From contig NZ_RKIC01000009.1 of NCBI RefSeq assembly GCF_003755185.1, positions 124,001 through 188,000 on the forward strand: 64,000 nt of DNA. Reading direction: 5' to 3'. This document shows, in pieces, positions 39,591 to 48,450 of the stretch (the stretch's first letter is position 1; each line of letters opens with the position of its first letter). The stretch comes from Frigoribacterium sp. PhB24 (GTDB taxonomy: Bacteria > Actinomycetota > Actinomycetes > Actinomycetales > Microbacteriaceae). The notes below the pieces were generated by a model. The model worked only from the letters and a program-made list of their open reading frames with translations. It searched no databases and was not told where the DNA came from. The position numbers were made by a program, and so were the translations under genes.

Positions 39591-41060
39591 ATGGCCACGA
39601 ACGCTCCCGCCACCACGCCGCCGAGACCCCGAGGCGCGGGCGCCCTCGACCGGTTCTTCGAGATCAGCCAGCGCGGCTCGACCTGGGCCCGCGAGATCCG
39701 GGGCGGCGTCGTCACGTTCGTCACGATGGCCTACATCGTCATCCTCAACCCGCTCATCCTCGGTGGGTTCAGTGCCGACCAGGCCGCGAAGGACGTGGCC
39801 GGGAACTGGTTGCAGAACGGCCAGGTGGGCGCGGTCACGGCCCTCACCGCCGGGGTCATGACGATCCTCTTCGGCACCGTCGCGCGCCTCCCGTTCGCGT
39901 TCGCCGCCGGCCTCGGCATCAACTCGTTCCTCGCCGTCAACGTCGTGCAGGACGTCACCTGGCCCGAGGCCATGGGTCTCGTGGTGATCAACGGCCTCGT
40001 CATCACGATCCTGGCCGTCACCGGCCTGCGCAGCATGATCTTCACCGCCGTGCCGGCCGCCCTCAAGACGGCGATCACGGTCGGCATCGGCCTGTTCATC
40101 GCGTTCATCGGCCTGGTCGACTCGGGCTTCGTCCGCACCAGCGGCACGTCGTCGCCCCCCGTGCAGCTCGGCGACGCCGGGTCGGTGGCGACCCTGCCGA
40201 CGATCACCTTCGTCATCGGGCTGCTCGTCATCGGCGTGCTGATGGCCCGCAAGGTGCGCGGGGCGATCTTCATCGGCATCGTCGCAACGACGGTCGTCGC
40301 CATCGCCCTGCAGGCGATCTTCCAGGTGCCGCCGTCGAACGGGCAGAACCTCGACGACTGGAACCTCAACGCCCCGGTGCTGCCCACCCAGATCGTGGCG
40401 TTGCCCGACCTCTCGCTGGTCGGCGAGTTTAGCTTCGGAGCCTTCGCCCGCATCGGCGTGCTCTCGGCCGTCATGCTCGTCTTCACGCTCGTCTTCACGA
40501 ACTTCTTCGACGCCATGGGCACGATGACCGGCCTCGCGAAGGCGGGCGACGTCGCCGACGCGGACGGCACCTTCCCCCGCCTGCGCTCGGCCCTGATCGT
40601 CGAGGGCGTCGGCGCGGTCGCCGGCGGAGCGACCAGCTCGTCGTCGAACACGGTGTTCGTCGAGTCGGCCTCCGGCATCGGCGAGGGTGCCCGGACGGGC
40701 TTCGCCTCCGTGGTGACGGGCGGGCTCTTCCTCCTCGCGATGTTCTTCACGCCGTTGACCCAGGTCGTGCCGCTCGAGGTCGCGGCCTCGGCCCTGGTGA
40801 TCGTCGGCGCGCTGATGGTGTCGCAGATCAGCCAGATCGACTGGACCGACTTCTCGGTCGCGCTCCCGGTGTTCCTCACCGTCATCACGATGCCCCTGAC
40901 GTACTCGATCGCGAACGGCATCGGCGTCGGCTTCGTCAGCTGGGTCGTCGTGGGGGCGTTCGCGGGCAAGGCCCGCACGATCAGCCCCCTGCTGTGGATC
41001 GTCGCCGCCGGCTTCCTGGTCTACTTCGTCCGCGGTCCGATCGAGGCCCTGCTGGGCTGA
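39591..41060 (+). CDS. NCS2-family purine/xanthine-uracil permease (AzgA-like)
   Basis: Proton-coupled nucleobase transporter of 489 residues. The N-terminus FFEISQRGSTWAREIRGGVVTFVTMAYIVILNP is the hallmark of the AzgA/GhxP adenine-guanine-hypoxanthine group, and GLAKAGDVADADGTFPRLRSALIVEGVGAVAGGATSSSS is the conserved later segment. About 12-14 membrane helices. The ATG at 39591 follows a Shine-Dalgarno-like GGAGA at 39575-39579; a TATCCT box is at 39540-39545. A purine riboswitch was not seen. Confidence 0.93.
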   Translation: MATNAPATTPPRPRGAGALDRFFEISQRGSTWAREIRGGVVTFVTMAYIVILNPLILGGFSADQAAKDVAGNWLQNGQVGAVTALTAGVMTILFGTVARLPFAFAAGLGINSFLAVNVVQDVTWPEAMGLVVINGLVITILAVTGLRSMIFTAVPAALKTAITVGIGLFIAFIGLVDSGFVRTSGTSSPPVQLGDAGSVATLPTITFVIGLLVIGVLMARKVRGAIFIGIVATTVVAIALQAIFQVPPSNGQNLDDWNLNAPVLPTQIVALPDLSLVGEFSFGAFARIGVLSAVMLVFTLVFTNFFDAMGTMTGLAKAGDVADADGTFPRLRSALIVEGVGAVAGGATSSSSNTVFVESASGIGEGARTGFASVVTGGLFLLAMFFTPLTQVVPLEVAASALVIVGALMVSQISQIDWTDFSVALPVFLTVITMPLTYSIANGIGVGFVSWVVVGAFAGKARTISPLLWIVAAGFLVYFVRGPIEALLG

Positions 41061-41079
41061 CCCCACCGGCTCGCCTCCC

Positions 41080-41137
41080 CGAGAGGTCACGACATGCCGC
41101 TCACCTTCGAAGGTGAGCGGCATGTCGTGACTCCTCG
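41080..41137. repeat. Intergenic long hairpin, family copy 4
   Basis: Arms 41080-41107 and 41110-41137 pair at 26 of 28 positions and meet at a TTCGAA centre. It separates the convergent NCS2 permease and ManD genes. The variable dinucleotide is AT with matching AT in the other arm, compared with GT/AC and TG/CA in copies 1 and 3. Confidence 0.85.
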
Positions 41138-41232
41138 ACCTCGACGCCCGGCGCGGCTGCCGACGAGGGGCGACTGACGCGTTCGCCCGCGCCGCGCCTC
41201 CGGGTCTCGCGACGCCGGCCCGGCCCTGACGA

Positions 41233-42471
41233 CTACCAGTCGTGGACGGTCCCGTCGGCCAGCCGGTTGTAGGGCAGGTAGGCCTGCGCGTACGGGTACG
41301 CCGCGGCGGCGCGTTCGTCCAGTTCGACGCCGATGCCGGGCTGCTCGCCGGGGTGCAACATGCCGCCTTCGAAGGTGAAGCTCTGCTCGAAGACCTCGTC
41401 GGTCCTCGCGCCGTGCTTCATGTACTCCTGGATGCCGAAGTTGTGGATCGCGAGCCCGAGGTGCATCGCGGCCGCCATGCCGACGGGAGAGATGTCGGTC
41501 GGGCCGTGCATGCCCGACTTGATCTGGTACTGCGAGGCGTAGTCGAGCACCTTCTTGAGATGGGTGATGCCGCCCGTGTGCGTGACGGCGCTCCGTACGT
41601 AGTCGATCAGCTGCTCGCGGATGATCTGCTGGTAGTCCCAGACGGTGTTGAAGATCTCGCCGATGGCCAGCGGGGTCGTCGTGTGCCGGCGGACGAGCCG
41701 GAGGGCCTCGGGGTTCTCGGCCGGGGTGACGTCCTCGAGCCAGAACAGGTCGTACGGCTCGAGGCTCTTGCCGAGCCGCGCCGCCTGGATCGGCGTCATG
41801 CGGTGGTGCCCGTCGTGCAGCAGGGGGATCTCGGGTCCGAACTCGGCCCGCACCGCCTCGAAGACGGTCGGCACGTGCCGGAGGTACGAGCGGGTGTCCC
41901 AGTCCTCCTCGTTCGGCAGGGCGCCGCGCTGCGCGGGTTCGTGGTCGTAGCGCACGCCGCTGTTGGCGTCGAAGGTGGCGTTCGAGGCGATGCCGTAGAT
42001 CGACTTCAGCCCCGGCACGCCGGTCTGGACCCGGATCGCCTGGTAGCCCTGCTCCTGGTGGTCGCGGACGCTGTCGAAGAGCTCTTCCAGGTCTTTCCCC
42101 GAGGCATGGCCGTAGGTCAGCAGCCCGGTGCGCGAGGCCCCGCCGAGCAGTTGGTAGAGGGGCATGCCGGCGACCTTGGCCTTGATGTCCCAGAGGGCGA
42201 CGTCGACGGCGGCGATGGCGGCCATCGTGACGGGCCCGCGTCGCCAGTAGGCGCTGCGGTAGAGGAACTGCCAGGTGTCCTCGATACGGGCCGGGTCGCG
42301 CCCGATCAACAGGGGCACGACGTGCTCGGTCAGGTAGGCGACGACGGCGAGTTCGCGCCCGTTCAGGGTGGCGTCGCCGAGCCCGGTGACGCCGTCGGAG
42401 GTCGTGATCTTCAGCGTCACGAAGTTGCGGTCGGGGCTGGTGACGATCACGTCGGCTCTGTCGATGATCAT
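41233..42471 (-). CDS. manD: D-mannonate dehydratase, enolase superfamily (ManD/RspA)
   Basis: Mg-dependent dehydratase of 412 residues converting D-mannonate or D-gluconate to 2-keto-3-deoxygluconate. The segment order matches Man[35 protein letters not shown] (Asp ligand and His), [10 protein letters not shown] (Glu ligand), AIGEIFNT (Glu ligand) and [10 protein letters not shown]. Members differ in activity, so a low-efficiency or starvation-sensing RspA-type role is possible. It starts at ATG 42471. It is followed by a family hairpin; the upstream aldo/keto reductase is on the same strand. Confidence 0.92.
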   Translation of the reverse strand: MIIDRADVIVTSPDRNFVTLKITTSDGVTGLGDATLNGRELAVVAYLTEHVVPLLIGRDPARIEDTWQFLYRSAYWRRGPVTMAAIAAVDVALWDIKAKVAGMPLYQLLGGASRTGLLTYGHASGKDLEELFDSVRDHQEQGYQAIRVQTGVPGLKSIYGIASNATFDANSGVRYDHEPAQRGALPNEEDWDTRSYLRHVPTVFEAVRAEFGPEIPLLHDGHHRMTPIQAARLGKSLEPYDLFWLEDVTPAENPEALRLVRRHTTTPLAIGEIFNTVWDYQQIIREQLIDYVRSAVTHTGGITHLKKVLDYASQYQIKSGMHGPTDISPVGMAAAMHLGLAIHNFGIQEYMKHGARTDEVFEQSFTFEGGMLHPGEQPGIGVELDERAAAAYPYAQAYLPYNRLADGTVHDW

Positions 42472-42575
42472 GCGGTGTCCTCTGGAGCTCGCGTCCGGGT
42501 GACGTCGATGTCACCCGGGCTGGTCCCACCACTCTGGCGCATGCGTGAGCACGAGGCGAGCCCGGGAGGCGCGGG

Positions 42576-43436
42576 TCAGCGCATCTCGAGCGGCACCGCG
42601 GTCGTCGGTGCGGGGAACGCGCGCTCGAGCTGCACGAACGCCTGGTCGTCGAGGTCGATCGCCAGCGCCGCCGCGTTCTCGAGGGTGTGCTCGGCCGAGC
42701 CCGCCTTGACGGCGACCATCAGGTCGGGCGCCAGGCGCAGCACCCAGGCCAGGGCGAGCTGGGCCGACGAGACCCCGAGGTCGGTCGCGACCTGCTCGAG
42801 CACGGGGTGCCCGAGCAGTTCACCGCCGTCGACGGGGGAGTACGAGGTCAGGGGCACGCCGTGCTCCCGCGCCCAGGGCAGCAGGTCGAACTCCGGTCCG
42901 CGACGGGCCAGGTTGTAGAGCACCTGGTTCGTCTGGACGTTCTGGCCGCCGGGAACCGAGAGCAGCTCGTGCAGGTCGTCGACGCCGAAGTTGCTGACGC
43001 CCCAGCCGCCGATCGCGCCTTCGGCGACCAGCGCCTCCAGGGCGTCGACGGTCTCGGTGAGGGGATGACGTCCCCGCCAGTGCAGCAGGTAGAGGTCGAG
43101 GCGGTCGGTGCCCAGCCGCTCGAGGCTGGCGTGACAGGCGTCGACGGTACCGTGCCGCGAGGCGTTGCCCGGCAGGACCTTGCTGACCAGGAAGACCTCG
43201 TCGCGCCGACCGGCGATCGCTTCGCCGACCAGTGATTCGGACCGCCCGCCGCCGTACATCTCGGCGGTGTCGATCATGGTGAGCCCGGCGTCGAGGCCCG
43301 CGCGCAGGGCGGCGATCTCGTCGTCGCGGCGGCTCGGGTCGTCGCCGACGTTCCAGGTGCCCTGGCCGAGGGCGGGGACGACGCGCCCGTCGGGCAGGGT
43401 GACGGCGGGGTTGGTCGGTGTGGCGGGGGTGGTCAT
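42576..43436 (-). CDS. Aldo/keto reductase (DkgA-like)
   Basis: NADPH-dependent carbonyl reductase with TIM-barrel fold, 286 residues. The catalytic Asp/Tyr are in MIDTAEMYGGG, Lys in FLVSKVLPGN and His in YLLHWRGRHP. Its ATG overlaps the stop of the upstream EI24 gene by 4 nt, so it is co-translated with it. It is the first of four AKR genes within 5.3 kb. Sugar or sugar-acid reduction next to ManD is plausible. Confidence 0.9.
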   Translation of the reverse strand: MTTPATPTNPAVTLPDGRVVPALGQGTWNVGDDPSRRDDEIAALRAGLDAGLTMIDTAEMYGGGRSESLVGEAIAGRRDEVFLVSKVLPGNASRHGTVDACHASLERLGTDRLDLYLLHWRGRHPLTETVDALEALVAEGAIGGWGVSNFGVDDLHELLSVPGGQNVQTNQVLYNLARRGPEFDLLPWAREHGVPLTSYSPVDGGELLGHPVLEQVATDLGVSSAQLALAWVLRLAPDLMVAVKAGSAEHTLENAAALAIDLDDQAFVQLERAFPAPTTAVPLEMR

Positions 43437-44251
43437 GCCGGGGGATGGTAGTCGCCGGTCGGGCCGGCGGTCGGTCCGGTCGGTCCGACGGACGGCGCCG
43501 CGGTCGGCCCTGTCGTGACCTCGCGGGCGAGCAGGGTCGCTGCGGCGACGGCCGCCGGCATCACGAGCACCGCCCCGAGCGGCACGAAGAACAGCAGGTA
43601 GGTCGCGGTGCCCAGCCCCAGGGTGCGCGCCCGGTTGACGGCGAGCCCGCGGCGACGGTCGGCGAGCGACCGACCCCGCGCGTCGAAGGCGTAGCCGGTG
43701 AGCTCGACGGTCAGGAACCACCCGCCGGTGAGCGCGCCGAGCACCGGGACGACGGTCTGGCCGAGCACCGGCACGAATCCGCCGACGAACAGCAGCACAC
43801 CGACGCCGGCCGTGGCGAGCAGCAGTCTCAGCGAGTCTCCGGCGCTGCGGGCGAGTCCGCGCCAGAAGCCCCGGTCGAGGTCGGCGGGCGCGTCGCCGGC
43901 GCGTTGCTCGACGCGACGCCAGATGCGCTCGTAGAAGGGATCGCCGACGAGCAGCGTGACGGCGGTGAACGCCACGACCGCGAGCAGCACGGCCAGGGCC
44001 GCGACGGCCAGACCACCGCCGAGGCGGACGAGGCCGCGGGACCACTCGGGCCAGTCGTCCGCGAAGGGAGTCACGGCGCGGGCGACGTCGTCGGCGGCGA
44101 GACCCACGCCCACGAGCGCCGCGACGAACACCGCGCCCACGACGAGGGCCGGGACGGCGCCCAGCAGCATCAGCCGCGGAGACGTCGCCCACAGTCGAAG
44201 CCCCTGCCCCAGGAGGCCCACCCCACCGAATAACTCCCCGATCACCGCCAC
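43433..44251 (-). CDS. EI24/CysZ-like membrane protein
   Basis: Integral membrane protein of 272 residues with about six hydrophobic segments (LMLLGAVPALVVGAVFVAALVGVGL; GGLAVAALAVLLAVVAFTAVTLL; LGTATYLLFFVPLGAVLV). The motif FVPVLGQTVVPVLGALTGGWFL and GDPFYERIW mark the EI24/CysZ family, whose members include sulfate carriers and a p53-induced eukaryotic protein. The start at GTG 44251 is tentative. The C-terminus is a Gly/Pro/Thr-rich tail. Confidence 0.82.
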   Translation of the reverse strand: MAVIGELFGGVGLLGQGLRLWATSPRLMLLGAVPALVVGAVFVAALVGVGLAADDVARAVTPFADDWPEWSRGLVRLGGGLAVAALAVLLAVVAFTAVTLLVGDPFYERIWRRVEQRAGDAPADLDRGFWRGLARSAGDSLRLLLATAGVGVLLFVGGFVPVLGQTVVPVLGALTGGWFLTVELTGYAFDARGRSLADRRRGLAVNRARTLGLGTATYLLFFVPLGAVLVMPAAVAAATLLAREVTTGPTAAPSVGPTGPTAGPTGDYHPPA

Positions 44252-44367
44252 CGGGCGAGCGTAACCGGTGCAGGAGGCGCGGGTGCGGTCGGACGCCCCG
44301 TCGCGTCGTCGGCGCGTAGCGTCGACCGGGTGCCGCATCGACGCGGCACCACCGAGAAAGGTCGTCC

Positions 44368-45372
44368 ATGAAGTTCAGGTACCTCGGCAACAGCGGACTC
44401 AAGGTCAGCGAGCTCACCTACGGCAACTGGCTCACCCACGGTTCGCAGGTCGAGAACGACACGGCGACGCGCTGCGTCCGTGCCGCTCTCGACGTCGGCA
44501 TCAGCTCGTTCGACACGGCCGACGTCTACGCGAACACACAGGCCGAGACGGTCCTCGGCGAGGCGTTGAAGGGCGAGCGACGCGAGTCGCTCGAGATCTT
44601 CACGAAGGTCTACGGCCCCACCGGGCCCAAGGGGCACAACGACACCGGGCTCAGCCGGAAGCACATCACCGAGTCGATCGACGGCTCGCTGACGCGCTTG
44701 AAGACGGACTACGTCGACCTGTACCAGGCCCATCGATACGACGTCGAGACGCCCCTCGACGAGACGATGGAGACCTTCGCCGACCTGGTCCGCCAGGGCA
44801 AGGTGCTGTACATCGGCGTCTCGGAGTGGAACGCCGAGCAGCTCCGTGAGGCGCACGCCCTCGCCCGTGACCTCAAGATCCAACTCGTCTCCAACCAGCC
44901 CGAGTACTCGCTGCTCTGGCGTGTCATCGAGGACGAGGTCGTCCCGACCTCGTCCGAGCTCGGCATCTCGCAGATCGTCTGGTCGCCCGTGGCGCAGGGG
45001 GTGCTCACCGGCAAGTACACGGTGGGGGCCGAGTTGCCCGCGGGTAGTCGGGCGACCGACCAGAAGGGCGGCGCGGGCATGATCGAGCGCTGGCTGCGCG
45101 ACGACGTCCTCGACGCCGTGGCACAGCTGAAGCCGATCGCGGCCGACCTGGGCCTCACGCAGGCCCAGCTGTCGCTGGCATGGGTGCTGTCGAACGAGAA
45201 CGTGGCCTCGGCGATCATCGGTGCCTCGCGCCCCGAGCAGGTCGAGTCGAACGCGAAGGCGTCGGGCGTCACCCTCGAGGCCGACGTGCTGTCGCGCATC
45301 GAGGCGATCTTCGACGGACTCGCCGAGACCGACCCGCGCAAGACGCAGATGCCGAGCGGCCGCGAGGCCTGA
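44368..45372 (+). CDS. Aldo/keto reductase (YghZ/Kv-beta-like)
   Basis: NADPH-dependent reductase of 334 residues of the Kv-beta/YghZ branch. Catalytic residues are seen in FDTADVYAN (Asp, Tyr), EIFTKVYGP (Lys) and YQAHRYDVE (His). NADPH contacts are in the C-terminal AIIGASRPEQVESNA. The ATG at 44368 has GAAAGG upstream. It is divergent from the EI24 gene and ends before a perfect 18-bp hairpin. Substrate unknown; methylglyoxal or related aldehydes are typical for YghZ. Confidence 0.92.
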   Translation: MKFRYLGNSGLKVSELTYGNWLTHGSQVENDTATRCVRAALDVGISSFDTADVYANTQAETVLGEALKGERRESLEIFTKVYGPTGPKGHNDTGLSRKHITESIDGSLTRLKTDYVDLYQAHRYDVETPLDETMETFADLVRQGKVLYIGVSEWNAEQLREAHALARDLKIQLVSNQPEYSLLWRVIEDEVVPTSSELGISQIVWSPVAQGVLTGKYTVGAELPAGSRATDQKGGAGMIERWLRDDVLDAVAQLKPIAADLGLTQAQLSLAWVLSNENVASAIIGASRPEQVESNAKASGVTLEADVLSRIEAIFDGLAETDPRKTQMPSGREA

Positions 45373-45390
45373 TCGATCTGCCGGTCGACA

Positions 45391-45430
45391 CGACGACGCC
45401 CCGCCACGAGATCGTGGCGGGGCGTCGTCG
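45391..45430. terminator. Perfect 18-bp hairpin between convergent genes
   Basis: Arms 45391-45408 and 45413-45430 pair completely around an AGAT loop. It lies 18 bases after the AKR stop and 12 bases before the stop of the convergent PEBP gene, so it probably terminates both. Confidence 0.88.
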
Positions 45431-45442
45431 TCGCGTCCCAGG

Positions 45443-45991
45443 TCAGGCCGCGGGGACCTCGAACGTGGCCGAGATCACCGCGCGGGCCAGGGTGTGGAAG
45501 TGCAGGTTGAAGCCCAGGTATGCCGGGCTGGCCGTCTCGTCCACCCCGATCGTCTCGACGTCGAGGGCGTGCACCGCGACGAAGTAGGTGTGCGGTCCGT
45601 GACCTTCGGGCGGTGCCGCTCCGACGTAGCGCGCGAGCCCGCCGTCGTTCTTCAGCTGGATCGCGCCGTCGGGCAGACCCGAACCCCGGTCGTCTCCCGC
45701 GCCGGAGGGCAGCGTGGTCGTGTCGGCGGGCAGGTCCGCCACGGCCCAGTGCCAGAAGCCCGAACCCGTCGGGGCATAGGGGTCGTAGATCGTCACGGCG
45801 AAGCTCTTGGTGCCCTCGGGTGCTCCGGACCAGCTCAACTGCGGGCTGGCGTCGTCGCCACCGGGGCCCATGATGCCGCTCACCTGGGCGCGCTGCAGCT
45901 CGCCCCCGTCGGTGAGGTCCGTGCTCGTGAGCTCGAACTCGGGCACGATGCCGATGATGTCGTAGGGGCGGGTCAGGTTGGCGTCGGCCAT
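45443..45991 (-). CDS. YbhB/YbcL-type PEBP (Raf kinase inhibitor-like) protein
   Basis: Phosphatidylethanolamine-binding-protein fold, 182 residues. Hallmark segments are [38 protein letters not shown] and [19 protein letters not shown]. The bacterial function is unknown; ligand-binding is assumed. The ATG at 45991 is chosen because the frame upstream is Pro-rich and not conserved. It lies 70 bases downstream of the AKR gene at 46062 on the same strand and may be co-transcribed. Confidence 0.92.
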   Translation of the reverse strand: MADANLTRPYDIIGIVPEFELTSTDLTDGGELQRAQVSGIMGPGGDDASPQLSWSGAPEGTKSFAVTIYDPYAPTGSGFWHWAVADLPADTTTLPSGAGDDRGSGLPDGAIQLKNDGGLARYVGAAPPEGHGPHTYFVAVHALDVETIGVDETASPAYLGFNLHFHTLARAVISATFEVPAA

Positions 45992-46061
45992 GGGGTCTCC
46001 TGTTCGTTCGGGTGGTCGTGACGGTGCGCCCGTCCCGTGGGGCGGGCGCACCGGTGTCGGA

Positions 46062-46925
46062 TCAGGCGGCGTCGAGCCGCTGGATCTCGTCGGCCGAGAG
46101 CTTGATCGACGTCGCCGTCGCCGAGTTCATGATCGTCTGCGGCCGGGTCGACCCCGGGATCGGGACGACCAGCTCGGACTTCGCCAGCTCCCAGGCGAGC
46201 GTCAGCACCTGGGGGGTGACCCGGCGGGCGTTGGCGATCTCGGCGAACACGGCGTGCTTCGCGCCGAGCTCGGCCGCGTTCGTGATCCCGCCGAGAGGGC
46301 TCCACGGCAAGAACGCGATCCCCATCTCGTCGCACAGCACGAGTTCCGCCTCACTCGACCTGAACGCGGGCGAGTACTGGTTCTGCACCGAGACCAGACG
46401 ATCGTCCAGGACGTCGTTGGCCTCACGGATCTGGTCGGGCGTGGCGTTCGAGATGCCCGCCATGCGGATGACGCCTTCGTCGAGCAGCTCGGCCAGCGCC
46501 CCGATCGAGTCGGCATAGGGCACCGCCGGGTCCGGTCGGTGGAACTGGTACAGCCCGATGGTCTCCACGCCGAGCCGTTTCGCCGAGGCCTTGGCGGCCT
46601 CCTTGAGATAAGACGGATCGCCGTTCTGTGCCCAGGCCCCGGCCTCGGGTCGAAGGTGACCGCCCTTGGTCGCGACGAGCACCTGGTCCGTGTCGGCGTG
46701 GTAGCTCTTCAGCGCCTTGGCGATGAGCGACTCGTTGTGGCCGACCTCGTCCTTGCCGGCCTGGTGGTAGGCATCGGCCGTGTCGATCAGGGTGATGCCC
46801 TGCTCGAGTGCGGCGTGGATCGTGGCGATGCCCTGTCTCTCGTCCGGTCGGCCCTCGATCGACAAGGGCATGCCGCCCAGGCCGATGGCACTGACCGTCA
46901 CGTCTCCGATGGTCCTGGTCTTCAT
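46062..46925 (-). CDS. Aldo/keto reductase
   Basis: AKR of 287 residues. Catalytic residues appear in [12 protein letters not shown] (Asp, Tyr), [14 protein letters not shown] (Lys) and [10 protein letters not shown] (His). The N-terminus [18 protein letters not shown] is typical. It lies 13 bases after the AKR gene at 46939 on the same strand, so the two are one operon, with the PEBP gene likely last. The substrate is unknown. Confidence 0.9.
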   Translation of the reverse strand: MKTRTIGDVTVSAIGLGGMPLSIEGRPDERQGIATIHAALEQGITLIDTADAYHQAGKDEVGHNESLIAKALKSYHADTDQVLVATKGGHLRPEAGAWAQNGDPSYLKEAAKASAKRLGVETIGLYQFHRPDPAVPYADSIGALAELLDEGVIRMAGISNATPDQIREANDVLDDRLVSVQNQYSPAFRSSEAELVLCDEMGIAFLPWSPLGGITNAAELGAKHAVFAEIANARRVTPQVLTLAWELAKSELVVPIPGSTRPQTIMNSATATSIKLSADEIQRLDAA

Positions 46926-46938
46926 GTCGTCCTCCGGT

Positions 46939-47910
46939 TCACCACGCGTAGTCCTCGGGCGACGTCTGGTGCCCGGGGAAGATCTCGTCGAGCCGCGCCA
47001 GCGCGGCCTCGTCCAGCTCCACGTCGACGGCCGCGACGGCCGACTCCAGTTGCGCCATGGTCCGCGGGCCGGTGATCGGCCCGGTGACGCCCGGCTGGTG
47101 CAGCAACCAGGCGAGGGCCACCTCGCCCGGGGCGTGTCCGAGCTCGCGGGCGAAGGCCTCGTAGGCCTCGAGCTGGTCGCGGTGCTCGGCGACGTAGTCG
47201 GCGCTCCGGCCCTCGAGTCGGCGCGACCCCTCTTCGGTCTTCTCGATGACGCCTCCGAGCAGACCGCCGTTGAGCGGCGACCACGGGATCATCCCGAGGC
47301 CGTAGTGACGCGCGGCCGGCAACGTCTCGCGTTCGACGTCGCGGACGATCAGGTTGTAGATCGACTGCTCGCTCACGAGACCGGTGACGTGTCGCGTCTT
47401 CGCAGCCTCCTGGGCTTGCGCGATGTGCCAGCCGGCGAAGTTGCTGCTGCCGACGTAGAGGACCTTGCCCTGCTGGACCGCGACCTCCATCGCCTGCCAG
47501 ATCTCGTCCCACGGCGTCTCACGATCGACGTGGTGGAACTGGTAGAGGTCGATGTGGTCGGTCTGCAGACGCGTGAGGCTCGCGTCGAGCGCGCGCCTGA
47601 TGTTCAACGCGCTGAGCTTGCCGTCGTTGGGCCAGTCGCCCATGTCGCCGTAGAGCTTGGTGGCGAGGACGGTCTTCTCCCGTCGCCCGCCCCCACGGGC
47701 GAACCACCGCCCGATGATCTGCTCGGTGATGCCTTCGCCCTTCTCCCAGCCGTAGACGTTCGCCGTGTCGAAGAAGTTGACGCCGAGCTCGTGGGCCCGG
47801 TCCATGATCGCGTGGGAGTCGTCCTCCGTGGTCTGCGGCCCGAAGTTCATCGTGCCGAGCACGGCCCGTGAGACGGACAACCCTGTGCGTCCGAGGTGTG
47901 TGTAATCCAT
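46939..47910 (-). CDS. Aldo/keto reductase (AKR11/YrpG-like)
   Basis: AKR of 323 residues. Catalytic residues are in NFFDTANVYGWEKG (Asp, Tyr), VLATKLYGDMGDW (Lys) and YQFHHVDRETP (His), and the C-terminal cofactor segment is GPRTMAQLESAVAAV. The start MDYTHLGRTGLSVSRAVLG is the usual N-terminus. It heads a three-gene minus-strand operon with the AKR at 46062 and the PEBP gene. It is divergent from the PGPGW membrane-protein gene. Confidence 0.9.
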   Translation of the reverse strand: MDYTHLGRTGLSVSRAVLGTMNFGPQTTEDDSHAIMDRAHELGVNFFDTANVYGWEKGEGITEQIIGRWFARGGGRREKTVLATKLYGDMGDWPNDGKLSALNIRRALDASLTRLQTDHIDLYQFHHVDRETPWDEIWQAMEVAVQQGKVLYVGSSNFAGWHIAQAQEAAKTRHVTGLVSEQSIYNLIVRDVERETLPAARHYGLGMIPWSPLNGGLLGGVIEKTEEGSRRLEGRSADYVAEHRDQLEAYEAFARELGHAPGEVALAWLLHQPGVTGPITGPRTMAQLESAVAAVDVELDEAALARLDEIFPGHQTSPEDYAW

Positions 47911-47972
47911 GTTCCCTGGCTACCCCCTCGTGGGCCGTCCTGCTCACAGGAACGCCCCCTAACGTCGCCGTC

Positions 47973-48380
47973 ATGAGCCAGCAGCCCGAGACCCCGGACG
48001 GTGTGCCCCCGGCCGAGCCGCGAGAGGCCGGTCCGCGTCGCGGCGGCCGGCGCCGTGCCCTCCGCGACGCCCATGCCAGGATGCGTCTCCGGCTCGACGC
48101 GCACCCGCGCCTCCGATCGCTCTACAAGATCGGCGTCGGGGTGCTCGGGGCCGTGATCGTCGTCGTCGGGTTGATCCTCGTCCCGCTGCCCGGTCCCGGC
48201 TGGCTCGTCGTCTTCGTCGGCGTCGCCGTTCTGGGCACCGAGTTCCCCGCGGCCCACCGCATTACCCAGTGGGTGCGTCGACTGGCGCGACGCGCCCGTC
48301 TCCGGTGGCGCGCGTGGCGGGTCGCCCGGTCGGCGCGTCGTTCGTCGACCGTGGATGCGTCGGCCGTCCCGTCGCGGTGA
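47973..48380 (+). CDS. TIGR02611-family (PGPGW) membrane protein
   Basis: A 135-residue protein with a charged N-terminus, two hydrophobic segments (about 53-69 and 72-90) and the family motif VPLPGPGWLVVFVGVAVLG. The C-terminus is very Arg-rich. The function is unknown. A TAACGT box lies 7 bases before the ATG and no ribosome-binding site is present, so translation is probably leaderless. The J-domain gene at 48451 has a nearly identical start region. Confidence 0.88.
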   Translation: MSQQPETPDGVPPAEPREAGPRRGGRRRALRDAHARMRLRLDAHPRLRSLYKIGVGVLGAVIVVVGLILVPLPGPGWLVVFVGVAVLGTEFPAAHRITQWVRRLARRARLRWRAWRVARSARRSSTVDASAVPSR

Positions 48381-48450
48381 ACCACCGGGCCGACCGCTAT
48401 CGGGTGGTCGTCGACCGGACGCCCAGCGGACGTTCGGTAATGTCGCCGTC

